Source of the DNA: Chaetoceros tenuissimus
Taxonomy: Eukaryota > Bacillariophyta > Thalassiosirophyceae > Chaetocerotales > Chaetocerotaceae
Length of the DNA stretch: 64,000 nt
Assembly (NCBI GenBank): GCA_021927905.1
Contig: BLLK01000077.1
Span: forward strand, 62,001 to 126,000
Direction: 5' to 3'
The notes under the pieces are model-generated. The model searched no databases, had not been told where the DNA came from, and was given only the letters and a program-made list of their open reading frames with translations. The first letter of the stretch is position 1, and each line of letters starts with the position of its first letter. Made by a program: the position numbers and the translations under genes. This document shows, in pieces, positions 10,715-20,171 of this stretch.

Positions 10715-11364
10715 TTTACAAACTGCTTCTGCACCCCGCTTCTTCTGCCCTTGGGTGTTGCTTGCCTAATAGTAGAAGTCCTAGTAACGATGTCCTTCCA
10801 CAGTAACTATTTGTGTAGTCGCGCGCTACAACGATTCTGTAAGAAACTAGAGAAAGTATAAGAGAGAAATTCTCTTTTTAATAGTCTGGTGAAAATCCTG
10901 GTTCAATGAGGATGAACGAGTTCATGCAATCACCTCCAGAAAGGAACACTTCCTGTAAAATGAATGGAAGCAAAAGAAAGTTTTTTGGATAAAAACATAT
11001 GTAAACGAATTAGACAGTTACTTCCTTGTTTTGAGGTCAGATTGCTTTTGACAGATGTCAGCCGTCATGTTATTATACGTACGTACTGTCTTTCATAAAG
11101 GTATCAAGGAAAAGGAACAAAACCTACCCCGCCATAGCTCGCACGCTCAATATCATTATTTGTTCCTCTATCACCAACACATACTGGAACTCACAAAAGA
11201 AACAATAATTGTAAACAACAATGAATGTATGGCTCAGCGGTGTAGGAACAAAATTTATAGAACTCTATGAATTCAATATTCAACTTGATAAAATTATTTT
11301 ATGAATTCACTCTTTTTTCTCATTGTCGTTTTGTTCTCGCTCAATGACAATGGACAACTACATT
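10715..11364. promoter_or_regulatory. Upstream region of receptor B
   Basis: A gene-free spacer between two leftward genes. A TACGTACGTA palindrome at 11076-11085 lies about 360 nt upstream of the receptor B start, like the one before receptor A. Nothing else is recognisable. Confidence 0.35.
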
Positions 11365-12645
11365 TTAACTTCTTGGAATAAATCTTTCAAAATGTCTTCT
11401 TGCATTTTTAATATTCATCAAAGTAGCTGCCGTATGAACATCTTTTCTACTGACAATCACCATAATATATGTATTGACGGTAAACGCATCAATGAATGCT
11501 GAGAATTTACTATTGGAAACTTCCATACCTTGAAATTGCGACTGTGCCTTTTCACAGCTCAATTTAAATTGCTTGACGATATTGGAAATCTTTTCAAATC
11601 GATGAGTATCAAAGTGAGTTGAAGAGGCTGCAACCTTGTTGTTTCCAGTATTGTTTGTATCATTCAAAGCTTCCTGATCGACATCTTTGTCGGTAGTGAC
11701 TTCGGAGTAGTTATCATTAGGGTCAGTGTCATTTGGAGTTTCACCATCAATGTTATAGAGAGGTAAGCCATCTGGGTCATCTACTCTTTGACCAAGAGCT
11801 TCATCATCGTTACCGCCTTGGACATCGTTGTGAATTTCCGCCGTAGCCTCTTGTTCCAAGGTAGATAGATCAAGTTCATTACCGACAAGATCAGAATCTT
11901 CCATGTTTTTAGCTTCAGTCAACAAACTATCTCCCAAGTCTCCGCCTCCAATAGTTCCTGCAACTTGATTACTTTCAGAGGTGGCAGCACCAGCAGTAGA
12001 ATGACTAATGACCAAGAAGGTAGCCTTTTCAAAAAGCACAACTTCATCAGCATCGCAGACTCTACAGAAATGATCCAAATGAGTCTGCAAAACTCCAATA
12101 TTAGGAATCAGATATCTCACAATCTCACTCCAAGCTTTGTAAAGCGTTTCATCCCAGATACTCGTTCCAAAGCACTGGAAATTATGTACACCACAGCTAT
12201 TACAAATCTCCTCAATCAATCTTCTACGATCTTCAAGAATCATAAGCTGCTCTTCTTTCGCTACAAGATCCATTTTATGAACAAGCACAAAGATTCTAGC
12301 GTCAGGAGAATTTTCTTCAATGGCTTCAAGTACACCTGTAAAATGATCAAAATCTTTCTCAGGACATTCCGAAGCGATATCAAACACATAAATTAACAAT
12401 TCGACAGATTTGAAAATCGTTTCACGATCACGTTCGAAATAGGATTCATAGAATGCATCTTGTCCTCCACAATCCCATAGATTGAGTACGAGATCTCCTA
12501 GAAAGCGTACGTGATGATGTTCCACGTCGAGAGTTGGGGAGAGACGCATCGTGTCTCTTGCCAAATAGTTTGCGAAAATGATGCTTCTCATTGACGTCTT
12601 TCCTGAATGGGCTTTTCCCATCAAGAGAACTTTTTTTCTTGCCAT
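11365..12645 (-). CDS. RagA/B (Gtr1)-type small GTPase with acidic insertion
   Basis: 426 aa, single exon, ATG at 12645. The G1 loop is GKAHSGKT (10-17), switch II WDCGGQ (57-62), and the base-recognition motif HKMD (123-126), in the HKxD form typical of RagA/Gtr1. The roadblock-like C-terminal half is present ([10 protein letters not shown] onward, ending in a strand with [13 protein letters not shown]). Rag heterodimers sense amino acids and recruit TORC1 to the vacuole/lysosome. RagA proteins are usually about 310 aa; the extra length is a low-complexity Asp/Glu/Asn-rich insertion at about 225-345 inside the C-terminal domain. It sits among the receptor genes; any functional link is unproven. 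Confidence 0.9.
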   Translation of the reverse strand: MARKKVLLMGKAHSGKTSMRSIIFANYLARDTMRLSPTLDVEHHHVRFLGDLVLNLWDCGGQDAFYESYFERDRETIFKSVELLIYVFDIASECPEKDFDHFTGVLEAIEENSPDARIFVLVHKMDLVAKEEQLMILEDRRRLIEEICNSCGVHNFQCFGTSIWDETLYKAWSEIVRYLIPNIGVLQTHLDHFCRVCDADEVVLFEKATFLVISHSTAGAATSESNQVAGTIGGGDLGDSLLTEAKNMEDSDLVGNELDLSTLEQEATAEIHNDVQGGNDDEALGQRVDDPDGLPLYNIDGETPNDTDPNDNYSEVTTDKDVDQEALNDTNNTGNNKVAASSTHFDTHRFEKISNIVKQFKLSCEKAQSQFQGMEVSNSKFSAFIDAFTVNTYIMVIVSRKDVHTAATLMNIKNARRHFERFIPRS

Positions 12646-13366
12646 AGTTGTTGTTTGGTGATTGTGTTAGAAGAGGCGTTAATATGAAGTAGAGATGAAG
12701 AATACTACTCTCGTGATAAGAAGAATGTACTTTGACCAACGTATGCCTAATTCCTTATGCACAACATCTTTGAGTCTTCATAAATGGCTAGACATGTAGC
12801 TTCTTTGTAACATCCATACTGCAGATTATCTATGACGTATAAAATGTTTCTACGACATTAATGTGTACGTATATGAGAACTGAACCGGGGTTACCATATT
12901 TAGGTTGATTTCAAACAAGTTCGCACAAGATGTTGATAGTTTTTTGAGAGAAATTTAGATGTTAGTTTAGAAGATGCCACAAAGCAGTGATTACGAAAAG
13001 AATTTTTGTTATAGCTGTGCTTAAGTAAAATAAATGAAGAAGATTAGCAAAAACAGAATACCATTGAGTTTTCTTCATAAATACCAAAAATAATTGGAAA
13101 TTATTTTCAAAGCTCTCTGTACGTATTAATAATTGGTATTGCTGTGATAATATCTATCCAAAATGAAAATAGATAAGGCAAAATATCATTTATTTTTCTA
13201 CTTCAACCTTGCTTCAACGTTTGTTCAATGTGTTCGTTCGTGAACTCTCTATCTTTCAGTAACCCCAACACAACAAAACACAAATACTTTCCCATATCCG
13301 GTTACTTCTTGATCAAGGTTTTTGTTTGATACTTTCAGGCCTACGACTAACGCATTAGCCTCAAAA
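12646..13366. promoter_or_regulatory. Divergent region, Rag GTPase / receptor C
   Basis: AT-rich spacer with the promoters of two diverging genes. TACGTA occurs at 12867-12872 (GTGTACGTATAT) and GTACGTA near 13120, and a TGACGT half-CRE near 12834. TTTCAG at about 13333-13338, before the receptor C start, could be the acceptor of a 5'UTR intron. Confidence 0.35.
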
Positions 13367-14587
13367 ATGGATAGTTTGGTAGAGAAAGAGCGATTTGCCT
13401 TCACAACAGCAGGAGTGGTTCTGCCATCAATCAGCGGCTCTTTGTCCTTCATATCTTCTGGCCTCATCATGTACATAGTTCTCAAGTCGAAGCAGAACAC
13501 AGCTTATCATAGAATCATGTTCTTCATGAGCTTTTGGGATGCGTTGTCATCTCTATCCATTGCACTCACAACGTTACCCCTGCCATCAGATGTCATTTAT
13601 GACTATAGTTATGGAAGCTATGGAGATATACAAACGTGCGCAGTCCAAGCTTTTACCATTTTATTTGGAACAGGATTAGTTTTATTCTCAAACATTTTGT
13701 TGAATATATACTACCTTTGTACAATTCGCTACGGCGTGACTGACGCAAAGTTTCGTTTATATGCCGAGCCAATCTTTCTTTTCATTTCTACAGCGCTGAG
13801 TTTAGTCCAGCCAGTCTATTTTGCAACTACAGATACCTTGAACCCAACGCCGAACGATGCTTACTGCATGATCGGAGTGTATCCCGAAGAATGTTTGTCA
13901 AATGACGAAATTGAGTGCATACGAGGTGATAAAGATACATTTGAATTCCATCAATATGTACTTTCTATATCAGTGTTTGCGCAAGTTATCATTCTCATAG
14001 TTACCATGCTGTTCATCCTACACACGACATGGTTTAGTGGCCAGCAAGATGATTCATCAAAAGTAAAGACTGTAGCAATGCAAGCTTTCATGTATCTCAT
14101 TGCATGTTTACTGACATGGGTATCTGCTGCTATTTTTGCCATGGTACCAGATAACAAAGCAATAGATGCCTTTGCTACGTTTTTCTTTCCTCTTCAGGGT
14201 TTCTTCAACTTACTGATTTTCGCATATCACAAGGTTTATGCCTACAAGACATTCAACAGTTTTCTATTAACCACAGATATCATCAAATTGCTATTCACGA
14301 ATCCAGAAAAGTTTAAAAATGAATATGTGACGGGAATTGAAAATGTAGAAAGGATGCATCAAAGTAGGAATATGGAGGATATGTTTCAACAAAATGAACA
14401 GGGCCCTGAATTTTTTCGCGATGACAGTGGTTCAGCTGCTAAACTACCAAGTGGAACAAATAGCACTGGTGGAGCCCTGGAAATGGTTGGCAGTGTTGAA
14501 TTATCTGTTCAACCGAGTTCTGCGAAAGACATTGATAGTTTTCTAGAACGAAATCATGATTTGAGTTTGGGTGACTCCAGACCTTGA
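13367..14587 (+). CDS. Seven-transmembrane GPCR-like receptor, paralogue C
   Basis: 406 aa, uninterrupted, from the ATG at 13367; the frame extends upstream only to a TTG. Seven hydrophobic segments follow the same plan as B and D: TM1 after FAFTTAGVVLPSISG, YHRIMFFMSFWDALSSL in TM2, TCAVQAF before TM3, the loop with NPTPNDAYCMI, YPEEC and ECIRGD, and a TM7 ending FFNLLIFAYHKVYAYK. The 90-residue tail ends with VELSVQPSSAKDIDSFLERN and DLSLGD, nearly identical to the end of B. Presumed plasma-membrane receptor; ligand unknown. Confidence 0.85.
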   Translation: MDSLVEKERFAFTTAGVVLPSISGSLSFISSGLIMYIVLKSKQNTAYHRIMFFMSFWDALSSLSIALTTLPLPSDVIYDYSYGSYGDIQTCAVQAFTILFGTGLVLFSNILLNIYYLCTIRYGVTDAKFRLYAEPIFLFISTALSLVQPVYFATTDTLNPTPNDAYCMIGVYPEECLSNDEIECIRGDKDTFEFHQYVLSISVFAQVIILIVTMLFILHTTWFSGQQDDSSKVKTVAMQAFMYLIACLLTWVSAAIFAMVPDNKAIDAFATFFFPLQGFFNLLIFAYHKVYAYKTFNSFLLTTDIIKLLFTNPEKFKNEYVTGIENVERMHQSRNMEDMFQQNEQGPEFFRDDSGSAAKLPSGTNSTGGALEMVGSVELSVQPSSAKDIDSFLERNHDLSLGDSRP

Positions 14588-14921
14588 TTTCAGAAAAAAA
14601 AACATGTTTATAGTTTAATTTCTTAGTTCATCTAAGCTTTACTCATTCTTTTAGACATACATTACATCACTTGTTAAATATTATGAAGAAAGAAACCGAC
14701 GAATAATCCAAATTCTATTTTACAACGTCAAAATTCAAACGTGTCAAAAATAGCTTTTTGGCAGAGTTGACTCTCCAGTCGTAAAATAAACGTGCGACAA
14801 AGAATCTATGAAAGTTTCCTTCAAAGAACAAGAGTAATGAGAACACTCTTTTACTGCAGGCTGTAGTACTCTAATTTGATTCACACTTTCCAAATACATT
14901 CCTCTATCAACCTGTTGAGTC
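14588..14921. other. Short intergenic spacer
   Basis: A spacer of about 330 nt between two rightward genes. It is AT-rich; I see no gene, repeat or structured RNA. Confidence 0.4.
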
Positions 14922-15818
14922 ATGCATAGATCTATAAAAAAGAAATTTTACAATCGCATCATGGGCGATGATGATCAGTTGAATTCTATCGAGTTTCTCG
15001 ACCTTGATGACCATGAAGGTGTAGTTGTATATGCTGCTACGAAATCAGTCCAGGATCGAGAAACTATCAAGATAGAAGATGATGACGACTCTCGAGAGGT
15101 TGATTCTGACGAACCGACACAATTATTTACCTTGATTGAAAAGCAAATGTGGACTGAAGCTATGAAAAGATGTCTAGAGTATCCTCAAGAAGCAAGAATT
15201 TGGATGTGTCGACTACGTACTGTAGAATCTCCTACAAAAAAGCAAAAGAAAGAGATACATTGGAGAATTCTTCCTATTCACTGTGCAGTTGTTCTTCATG
15301 CTCCAATGGATCTGATACAAGAATTGATATTTGCATATCCTCAAGGATTGGAAAAGGGAGATGATAAAAACATGACTCCAGCTCATTGTGCTTTTAAAAT
15401 TGGCCTTGATCCTGACGTAACCCAGGTGTTGGTTGGATCTTTTCCAGAAGCATTATTGCTACGTGATGAAGAGAATCATACTCCATTAGATATTCTCAAA
15501 GCCTATAGACGTAAATATCGCAAGAATGATTTGTTCCATACTTTGGAACAGGAAAACCAATTAGATGTCAACCGAAGAGAACTGATTCGACTATACCTCG
15601 TTCAAGACTCTGATGATCATTCTGACGATGGGAGTGACACAGATGATTCTACATATGATAGTGAAAGTGACTTTGATGATGACGATCTTTTCTACGATGG
15701 AATGTTTGAAGATGTAAAGGATCAAATGCTACAAGGTCTGAGGAATGGTCTTCCAACAATTTTAAAAGAGACACAGTCTATCTTGAAAGATGCATTTGAT
15801 TGCAAACCAAAGAGATAG
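14922..15818 (+). CDS. Ankyrin-like repeat protein with acidic tail
   Basis: 298 aa from the ATG at 14922; the internal ATG at 14961 (MGDDD) may be the real start. Residues 65-205 hold about three degenerate ankyrin-type units: an LPIHCAVVLHAPMDLIQELI unit, a MTPAHCAFKIGLDPDVTQVL unit, and NHTPLDILKAY. The C-terminal quarter is an Asp/Ser-rich acidic stretch, then a short amphipathic end. The LPIH-x-V pattern matches the N-terminus of the protein at 3551-5392, so the two are family members. Function unknown; it lies between receptors C and D. Confidence 0.75.
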   Translation: MHRSIKKKFYNRIMGDDDQLNSIEFLDLDDHEGVVVYAATKSVQDRETIKIEDDDDSREVDSDEPTQLFTLIEKQMWTEAMKRCLEYPQEARIWMCRLRTVESPTKKQKKEIHWRILPIHCAVVLHAPMDLIQELIFAYPQGLEKGDDKNMTPAHCAFKIGLDPDVTQVLVGSFPEALLLRDEENHTPLDILKAYRRKYRKNDLFHTLEQENQLDVNRRELIRLYLVQDSDDHSDDGSDTDDSTYDSESDFDDDDLFYDGMFEDVKDQMLQGLRNGLPTILKETQSILKDAFDCKPKR

Positions 15819-16246
15819 GTTTTTCTCTATTTGGGAAAATATTTGTAGTAAAAACAATTGATCTTCGTGGCATGGTCAGATGTCAGATACCTAATGAATA
15901 ATCTTGAAAGATAACTTTCAATAAAGAATGCTATTTGAAGGCATCAAAGCAATAGAGCAAGAAAAAGGGATATATATGTATATTTAATAATTATAGAAAA
16001 AATAAGACAAAATGAACTCATTTGAATTTATTATGAATATGTTTGCCTTCAGATATGAAGTGCGATGAAAGGTAAAAAGTGTGAATGTTTAGAGATGCAG
16101 GACTGGAATGCCGGGACTGCAGAAGAGAGGAATGTGCTGTGTGTGTATATTGAAATTGCAAAACATTGCAAACCAAAAAGGCAAAGGGCACACCAATATA
16201 ACATCAGAGAAGAAAGTAGTGGACAGAGAATTATAAAAGATAGGTC
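15819..16246. other. Intergenic spacer upstream of receptor D
   Basis: AT-rich DNA with a (TA)n-like stretch near 15970-15985. It must hold the receptor D promoter. No gene is supported. Confidence 0.35.
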
Positions 16247-17521
16247 ATGGCTATTGATGAGATAGATGAAGAAGATAATATGATTGCTTTTACAAAGGCA
16301 GGAGTCATTTTGCCGACTACTAGTGGTTCGCTGTCCTTCGTATCTTCATGCCTCATTATGATCACAATTCTTCGATCGAAACAAAACACACCCTACCATC
16401 GCATTATGTTCTTCATGAGCTTTTGGGATTCAATTGCATCTTTATCGATGGCTCTTACAACAATACCTATGCCAAAAGATGTAGAATATGACTACGCTGG
16501 TCCTAGCTATGGAAACATAACCACATGTGAAGCGCAGGCTTTTGTAATTGTTCTCTCTAGTGGACTAGTGCTTCTCAGTAGCATCTTGTTGAGCATTTAT
16601 TATATTTGTACCATAAGGTACAATATATCGCAAGCTGTATTTCAAAAATATACAGAGCCTATATTTCTACTAATTGCAATCCCAATCTCGCTATCTCAAC
16701 CAATAATTTTCTTCATGAAAGATGCATTCAATCCTTCGCCATATGATTCCTTCTGCTTGATTGATGTTTATCCAAGGGAATGTCTTATAAATGAAGAGAT
16801 GGAATGTTTACGAGGAAGTAAAGACATCGATGAACTACATCTTTATTTGATGACAATCCCCGTTGCGATTCAAATTGCTATATTGATAATGGCCATGCTT
16901 TTGATAGTACACACTTCATGCGTCCAAAAGGAGGATACCAAGTTTGGCATCGCTGTCCAAGCAATAATGTATATCATTGCATGTTTATTGACATGGGGTT
17001 CTGCTTCACTATATTCTCTGACAGAAAGTAGTTCATGGAGTATCCTCAGCTTGTTATTCTTTCCACTACAAGGATTTCTTAACTTGATGATTTTCATGTT
17101 TCACAAAATATATGCATACAAAACCTTCAATAATACACTGATAAGTACGATGGATGCAGTCAAGTTATTCTTTGTAAGACCAGATAATTTTCAAGATCAA
17201 TATATTAGTGGAATAGAAAAAGTGCTTACGCTAAATGAAGTTCGAAAAATACAAGAAAGAATGCAAAGACAAGAAATCTTTGAAGAAGATGTAGGAAGTG
17301 ATTTGCCAAGTCGAGCTCAGAGTAGTAAATTGAGTCAAGGTATGGTAGCTAGTGTAGAATTGTCACCACAAATAAGTGCTAGTGGGGATTCCAAGTGGGA
17401 TGCTATTTGGTCCATGAGCGAAGATATTTCGAAACGAGAAATTGACAGCTACATCAGAAGAAATCAAGATTTGAGTATTGAAGATGAAGTTGACACACGG
17501 TTCTCCTATAAACCTGAGTAA
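16247..17521 (+). CDS. Seven-transmembrane GPCR-like receptor, paralogue D
   Basis: 424 aa, single exon, ATG at 16247. Closest to B: TM1 region FTKAGVILPTTSGSLSFVSS, TM2 YHRIMFFMSFWDSIASL, the YDYAGPSYGN loop, TCEAQAF before TM3, and the second extracellular loop with NPSPYDSFCLI, YPREC and ECLRGS. TM4 follows EPIFL without an intron. The tail has SVELSPQISASGD, an extra insertion, then REIDSYIRRNQDLSIED, so the conserved tail motif is split by about 20 residues. Ligand unknown. Its stop is only 59 nt from the stop of the convergent gene at 17581. Confidence 0.85.
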   Translation: MAIDEIDEEDNMIAFTKAGVILPTTSGSLSFVSSCLIMITILRSKQNTPYHRIMFFMSFWDSIASLSMALTTIPMPKDVEYDYAGPSYGNITTCEAQAFVIVLSSGLVLLSSILLSIYYICTIRYNISQAVFQKYTEPIFLLIAIPISLSQPIIFFMKDAFNPSPYDSFCLIDVYPRECLINEEMECLRGSKDIDELHLYLMTIPVAIQIAILIMAMLLIVHTSCVQKEDTKFGIAVQAIMYIIACLLTWGSASLYSLTESSSWSILSLLFFPLQGFLNLMIFMFHKIYAYKTFNNTLISTMDAVKLFFVRPDNFQDQYISGIEKVLTLNEVRKIQERMQRQEIFEEDVGSDLPSRAQSSKLSQGMVASVELSPQISASGDSKWDAIWSMSEDISKREIDSYIRRNQDLSIEDEVDTRFSYKPE

Positions 17522-17580
17522 TCAGAAGTAAATGTTTAATGATAATCCCTATTCTATGTATGTATTTCCCTTTCGAATCG

Positions 17581-18393
17581 CTAAATATCAATCCCTCCAT
17601 CATCAGATGAATCACTCGATAGGAGATCTATTACTTTATCTGCACTTTTGCTTGACCCCTTTTGTATTTTCATAGTTTCATCTCCCCTTTTTGATGTAGT
17701 TGATACCGTAGCAGTAACCTTGAAACCACTTGACTTTGGCTGTTGATGTTTGGCGTTTCTTGCCACTATAGCTTCCCTTATACTACTAGAACCCTCTCTT
17801 CTATGCACATTAGAGTTTCGTGGGCTCTTTATATTTTGTTTATTTTGTTCTTGTTTCTGAAGCTTCTGCCGCTGTTTATGCTGCTCTTTTATCTTTTGCT
17901 TCGCAACCTTTTGCCGCCACTCCGATTTCTTGTCTTTTTCATTATTACTTTTCAAACTCCGATCTGAATTCCCCTTGTATAATTCTCTCGAAGCACCCCG
18001 TTCGATAGCTTTCATGGCAAGACTACTCCCACTATTCATTATTTCCTCAAATATCTCTTGATCCTTTTCTGCATGTAAATCAGTCACTTTATCCCAACTT
18101 TTTCTTATCTTTTGACTAGTTTCATATTCACCACTACTTCCCGTTAATGATGATCTCACTGTAGCTGTTTGATTCGGTCCAGCTTTTCTCTTCTTGGAAG
18201 TACCCAATGCTACAGCATTCACACAATTCTGCGATGATTCAAGTGCATCCCTATGCCTTGATCTTCTTGATTTTGCCTTTTCATAAAATACACGTCCTGC
18301 GGATATATTTAAATGTTGTTTGGTGTTGTGTAATGTTGCAGATGTTAGTTCATCTGTTGACTTTTTGGTATTTTGTTTTGCCTTTTTGGACAT
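17581..18393 (-). CDS. Basic, disordered hypothetical protein
   Basis: 270 aa, ATG at 18393. It is rich in Lys, Ser, Gln and Arg. A charged helical block (EKDKKSEWRQKVAKQKIKEQ, then Lys/Gln repeats) covers about residues 155-195. The C-terminus is VIDLLSSDSSDDGGIDI, where a hydrophobic VIDLL beside acidic serines resembles a SUMO-interacting motif with CK2-type sites. Several Lys/Arg clusters could be nuclear localisation signals. I recognise no enzyme domain. A nuclear role is inferred from composition. Confidence 0.6.
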   Translation of the reverse strand: MSKKAKQNTKKSTDELTSATLHNTKQHLNISAGRVFYEKAKSRRSRHRDALESSQNCVNAVALGTSKKRKAGPNQTATVRSSLTGSSGEYETSQKIRKSWDKVTDLHAEKDQEIFEEIMNSGSSLAMKAIERGASRELYKGNSDRSLKSNNEKDKKSEWRQKVAKQKIKEQHKQRQKLQKQEQNKQNIKSPRNSNVHRREGSSSIREAIVARNAKHQQPKSSGFKVTATVSTTSKRGDETMKIQKGSSKSADKVIDLLSSDSSDDGGIDI

Positions 18394-19181
18394 GTTATTC
18401 GTATCTATACAGTACTCGATATAGAATGAAAAAGTTAATGATATGGACTAGAGACTATAATCCATACACTGCAGATTTTTACATGTTGTGTGGATGATGC
18501 GTCTCACAAAAGTGTTGTTCTTGTAAAGGATGAGTCTTGTCAAGAAAAGTGAGCGAGAGAACAGTCGTTATAATTTTCAACGGCTTGAGAGAAATACTTT
18601 TCTTTTTTCTAATTTCAATTTCTCCTTTTAATAAAATGAATGCACATTTCTCCATACGAATATCATTCTTTTGCCTACTTCTATAAAATAAATTAAAGTA
18701 GATATTGTATGCTTGTAAATATAACTTTCAAATGACAAAATGACACGATTCTTCTCCGACAAAAAAAGCAACACTATTTTCTTTTCTTTTCAAATCAATT
18801 CCAAAGAGTGTTGCTTATTTTTCAAGCATAAAGTTAAAAACTCATTGCTCACAATCAAAACTGAAATGTAGTATGTTCAAAAGCTCTAATGTACTCAGCT
18901 ATCCATTGTTACCCACATTGAAACAAGATATCATCCGTTCCATAATATTCGAAAAAAAATCGTTTTGCAAATCTTTAGCTTGCATAGTCCAATCTAGTAT
19001 ATATATTTATATTGAAGGAATATTGCATGTTTCAATATATATTGTTATAGTTATTCGACTACTCGCTAGCCCATGACATTCAATGTTTCGTTCCGAATAT
19101 GTCCTCCGTCTCTCTCAGTTAATACTAATTCCTCCTTGTTTCCTCTACTTGTATCTCCACCTTTGTTTTTCCTCCTACAAT
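18394..19181. other. AT-rich gene-free stretch
   Basis: Nearly 800 nt between the start of the basic protein and the 3' end of the complex I gene. Only short, low-complexity reading frames occur. I see no tRNA, repeat or conserved motif. Confidence 0.4.
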
Positions 19182-19577
19182 TTACATATTCTTTGCCTGC
19201 AAATCAGGTTTTGGCCAATTGACATTTCCCTTACTCACAACTGCAGTAGGAAATCTCTGTCCCACCTGATCAGCACTACCAGCCAACTGTTGACTCCAAG
19301 CACCATATTTCTTGACCTCCCTCTCATTCTCAACATAACCCATCAATCGTCCCCTTGAATCTTGAAGCATGAGCATACCAGCTGCCGTCAATCCAAGAGC
19401 AGCAGCAGTGGAAGCAGTTGCGAGTCGATGTGGTTTACCGAAAATGTATCCGTAGCCCCAGGAGGCGGATGTTAGACCAATGGCTGTGAAATAGTCTGAG
19501 ATTCGAAATGCGGAGATGCAGTCGTCTACTGATGGTGAGGGATTGACAATTGGGTATTTAGGATCTGAGTAAGTCAT
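19182..19577 (-). CDS. NADH:ubiquinone oxidoreductase (complex I) 21-kDa-type subunit
   Basis: 131 aa, ATG at 19577. The N-terminal half matches the complex I 21-kDa subunit family found in fungi and plants: YPIVNPSPSVDDCISAFRIS, then DYFTAIGLTSASWGYGYIFG, a second hydrophobic segment with AAALGLTAAGMLMLQDS, and GRLMGYVENEREVKKYG. This is an accessory subunit of the mitochondrial inner membrane with two membrane-associated segments and a short hydrophilic tail. Length is about right for the family. No separate presequence is apparent, which is common for it. Confidence 0.8.
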   Translation of the reverse strand: MTYSDPKYPIVNPSPSVDDCISAFRISDYFTAIGLTSASWGYGYIFGKPHRLATASTAAALGLTAAGMLMLQDSRGRLMGYVENEREVKKYGAWSQQLAGSADQVGQRFPTAVVSKGNVNWPKPDLQAKNM

Positions 19578-19653
19578 GTTGTTATTGGAATGTGATTATT
19601 ATTTGACTTGAATTAGAGTACTAGGTGGTAGTGTGTGTGTGTGTAGTGCTCAT

Positions 19654-19710
19654 AGCCCGAAGGGCTAGCGGTCAGACCTCTCCGAAGTGGAGGTCGACCT
19701 TTCGCCAGGT
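19654..19710. repeat. Three consecutive short hairpins
   Basis: Three inverted repeats lie in a row: AGCCC/GGGCT with a 3-nt loop (19654-19666), GACCTC/GAGGTC with a 9-nt loop (19675-19695) and ACCT/AGGT with a 6-nt loop (19697-19710). The block is more GC-rich than its surroundings, just upstream of the complex I gene start. It does not fold as a standard tRNA. It could be a structured RNA, a regulatory element or a transposon relic. Confidence 0.45.
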
Positions 19711-19802
19711 AATTATTTTAACGGTTATTAATATCCTCACAAAATGATTCACCTAGTGGTGTAGTGGTGTCTGTTGTTGTTAGTTTTTTGCTCCTTGATC
19801 CT

Positions 19803-19877
19803 TGAAATTGGATAGCTCTCTTCTCTCTCTCTCTTTTGGAAATAGAAACAAAAGGAAAAGAGAGGAGGAGAGAGGCA
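19803..19877. repeat. CT/AG-rich hairpin, left copy
   Basis: A pyrimidine run (CTCTCTTCTCTCTC...) faces a purine run (...AAAGAGAGGAGGAGAGAG) across a short A-rich loop, giving a long imperfect hairpin. A related copy lies at 20172-20234 on the other side of the minisatellite. Confidence 0.6.
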
Positions 19878-19900
19878 AGGTTAAAAATAGTGTAATTCGG

Positions 19901-20080
19901 TCGTGTACCCGGAGAAATGAATCGTATACCCGGAGAAATGAATCGTATACCCGGAGATATGAATCGTATACCCGGAGAAATGAATCGTATACCCGGAGAA
20001 ACATATCGTGTACCCGGAGAAACATATCGTGTACCCGGAGAAACATATCGTGTACCCGGAGAAACATATCGTGTACCCGA
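19901..20080. repeat. 21-nt minisatellite, eight full copies plus a partial ninth
   Basis: Unit starts fall exactly every 21 nt, at 19901, 19922, 19943, 19964, 19985, 20006, 20027, 20048 and 20069 (partial). Two variants exist: TCGTATACCCGGAGAAATGAA-type units first, then TCGTGTACCCGGAGAAACATA-type units, with a hybrid at the junction. Because 21 is divisible by three, several frames stay open on both strands; the apparent repeat peptides are most simply a by-product. There are no unique spacers, so this is not a CRISPR array. Confidence 0.95.
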
Positions 20081-20171
20081 CTATTTTAGTCATGATTATA
20101 AATTGTAAAAAAACGAATGGAAGAGTGATTGAAATTGGCAAATTATCTTAGTATTTCTTTTGTTTTTGTCG

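Noticed and set aside
10890-10925. tRNA-like T-arm (CTGGTTCAATGAGGAT)
   Set aside because: The stem pairs imperfectly and no acceptor, D or anticodon arms are found around it.
19901-20080. CRISPR-like regular repeats
   Set aside because: Units are contiguous, without unique spacers, in a eukaryotic genome; this is a minisatellite.
19780-20141. Repeat peptides readable in several frames across the minisatellite
   Set aside because: They follow automatically from a 21-nt unit lacking stops; no start context, splice sites or domain supports translation.
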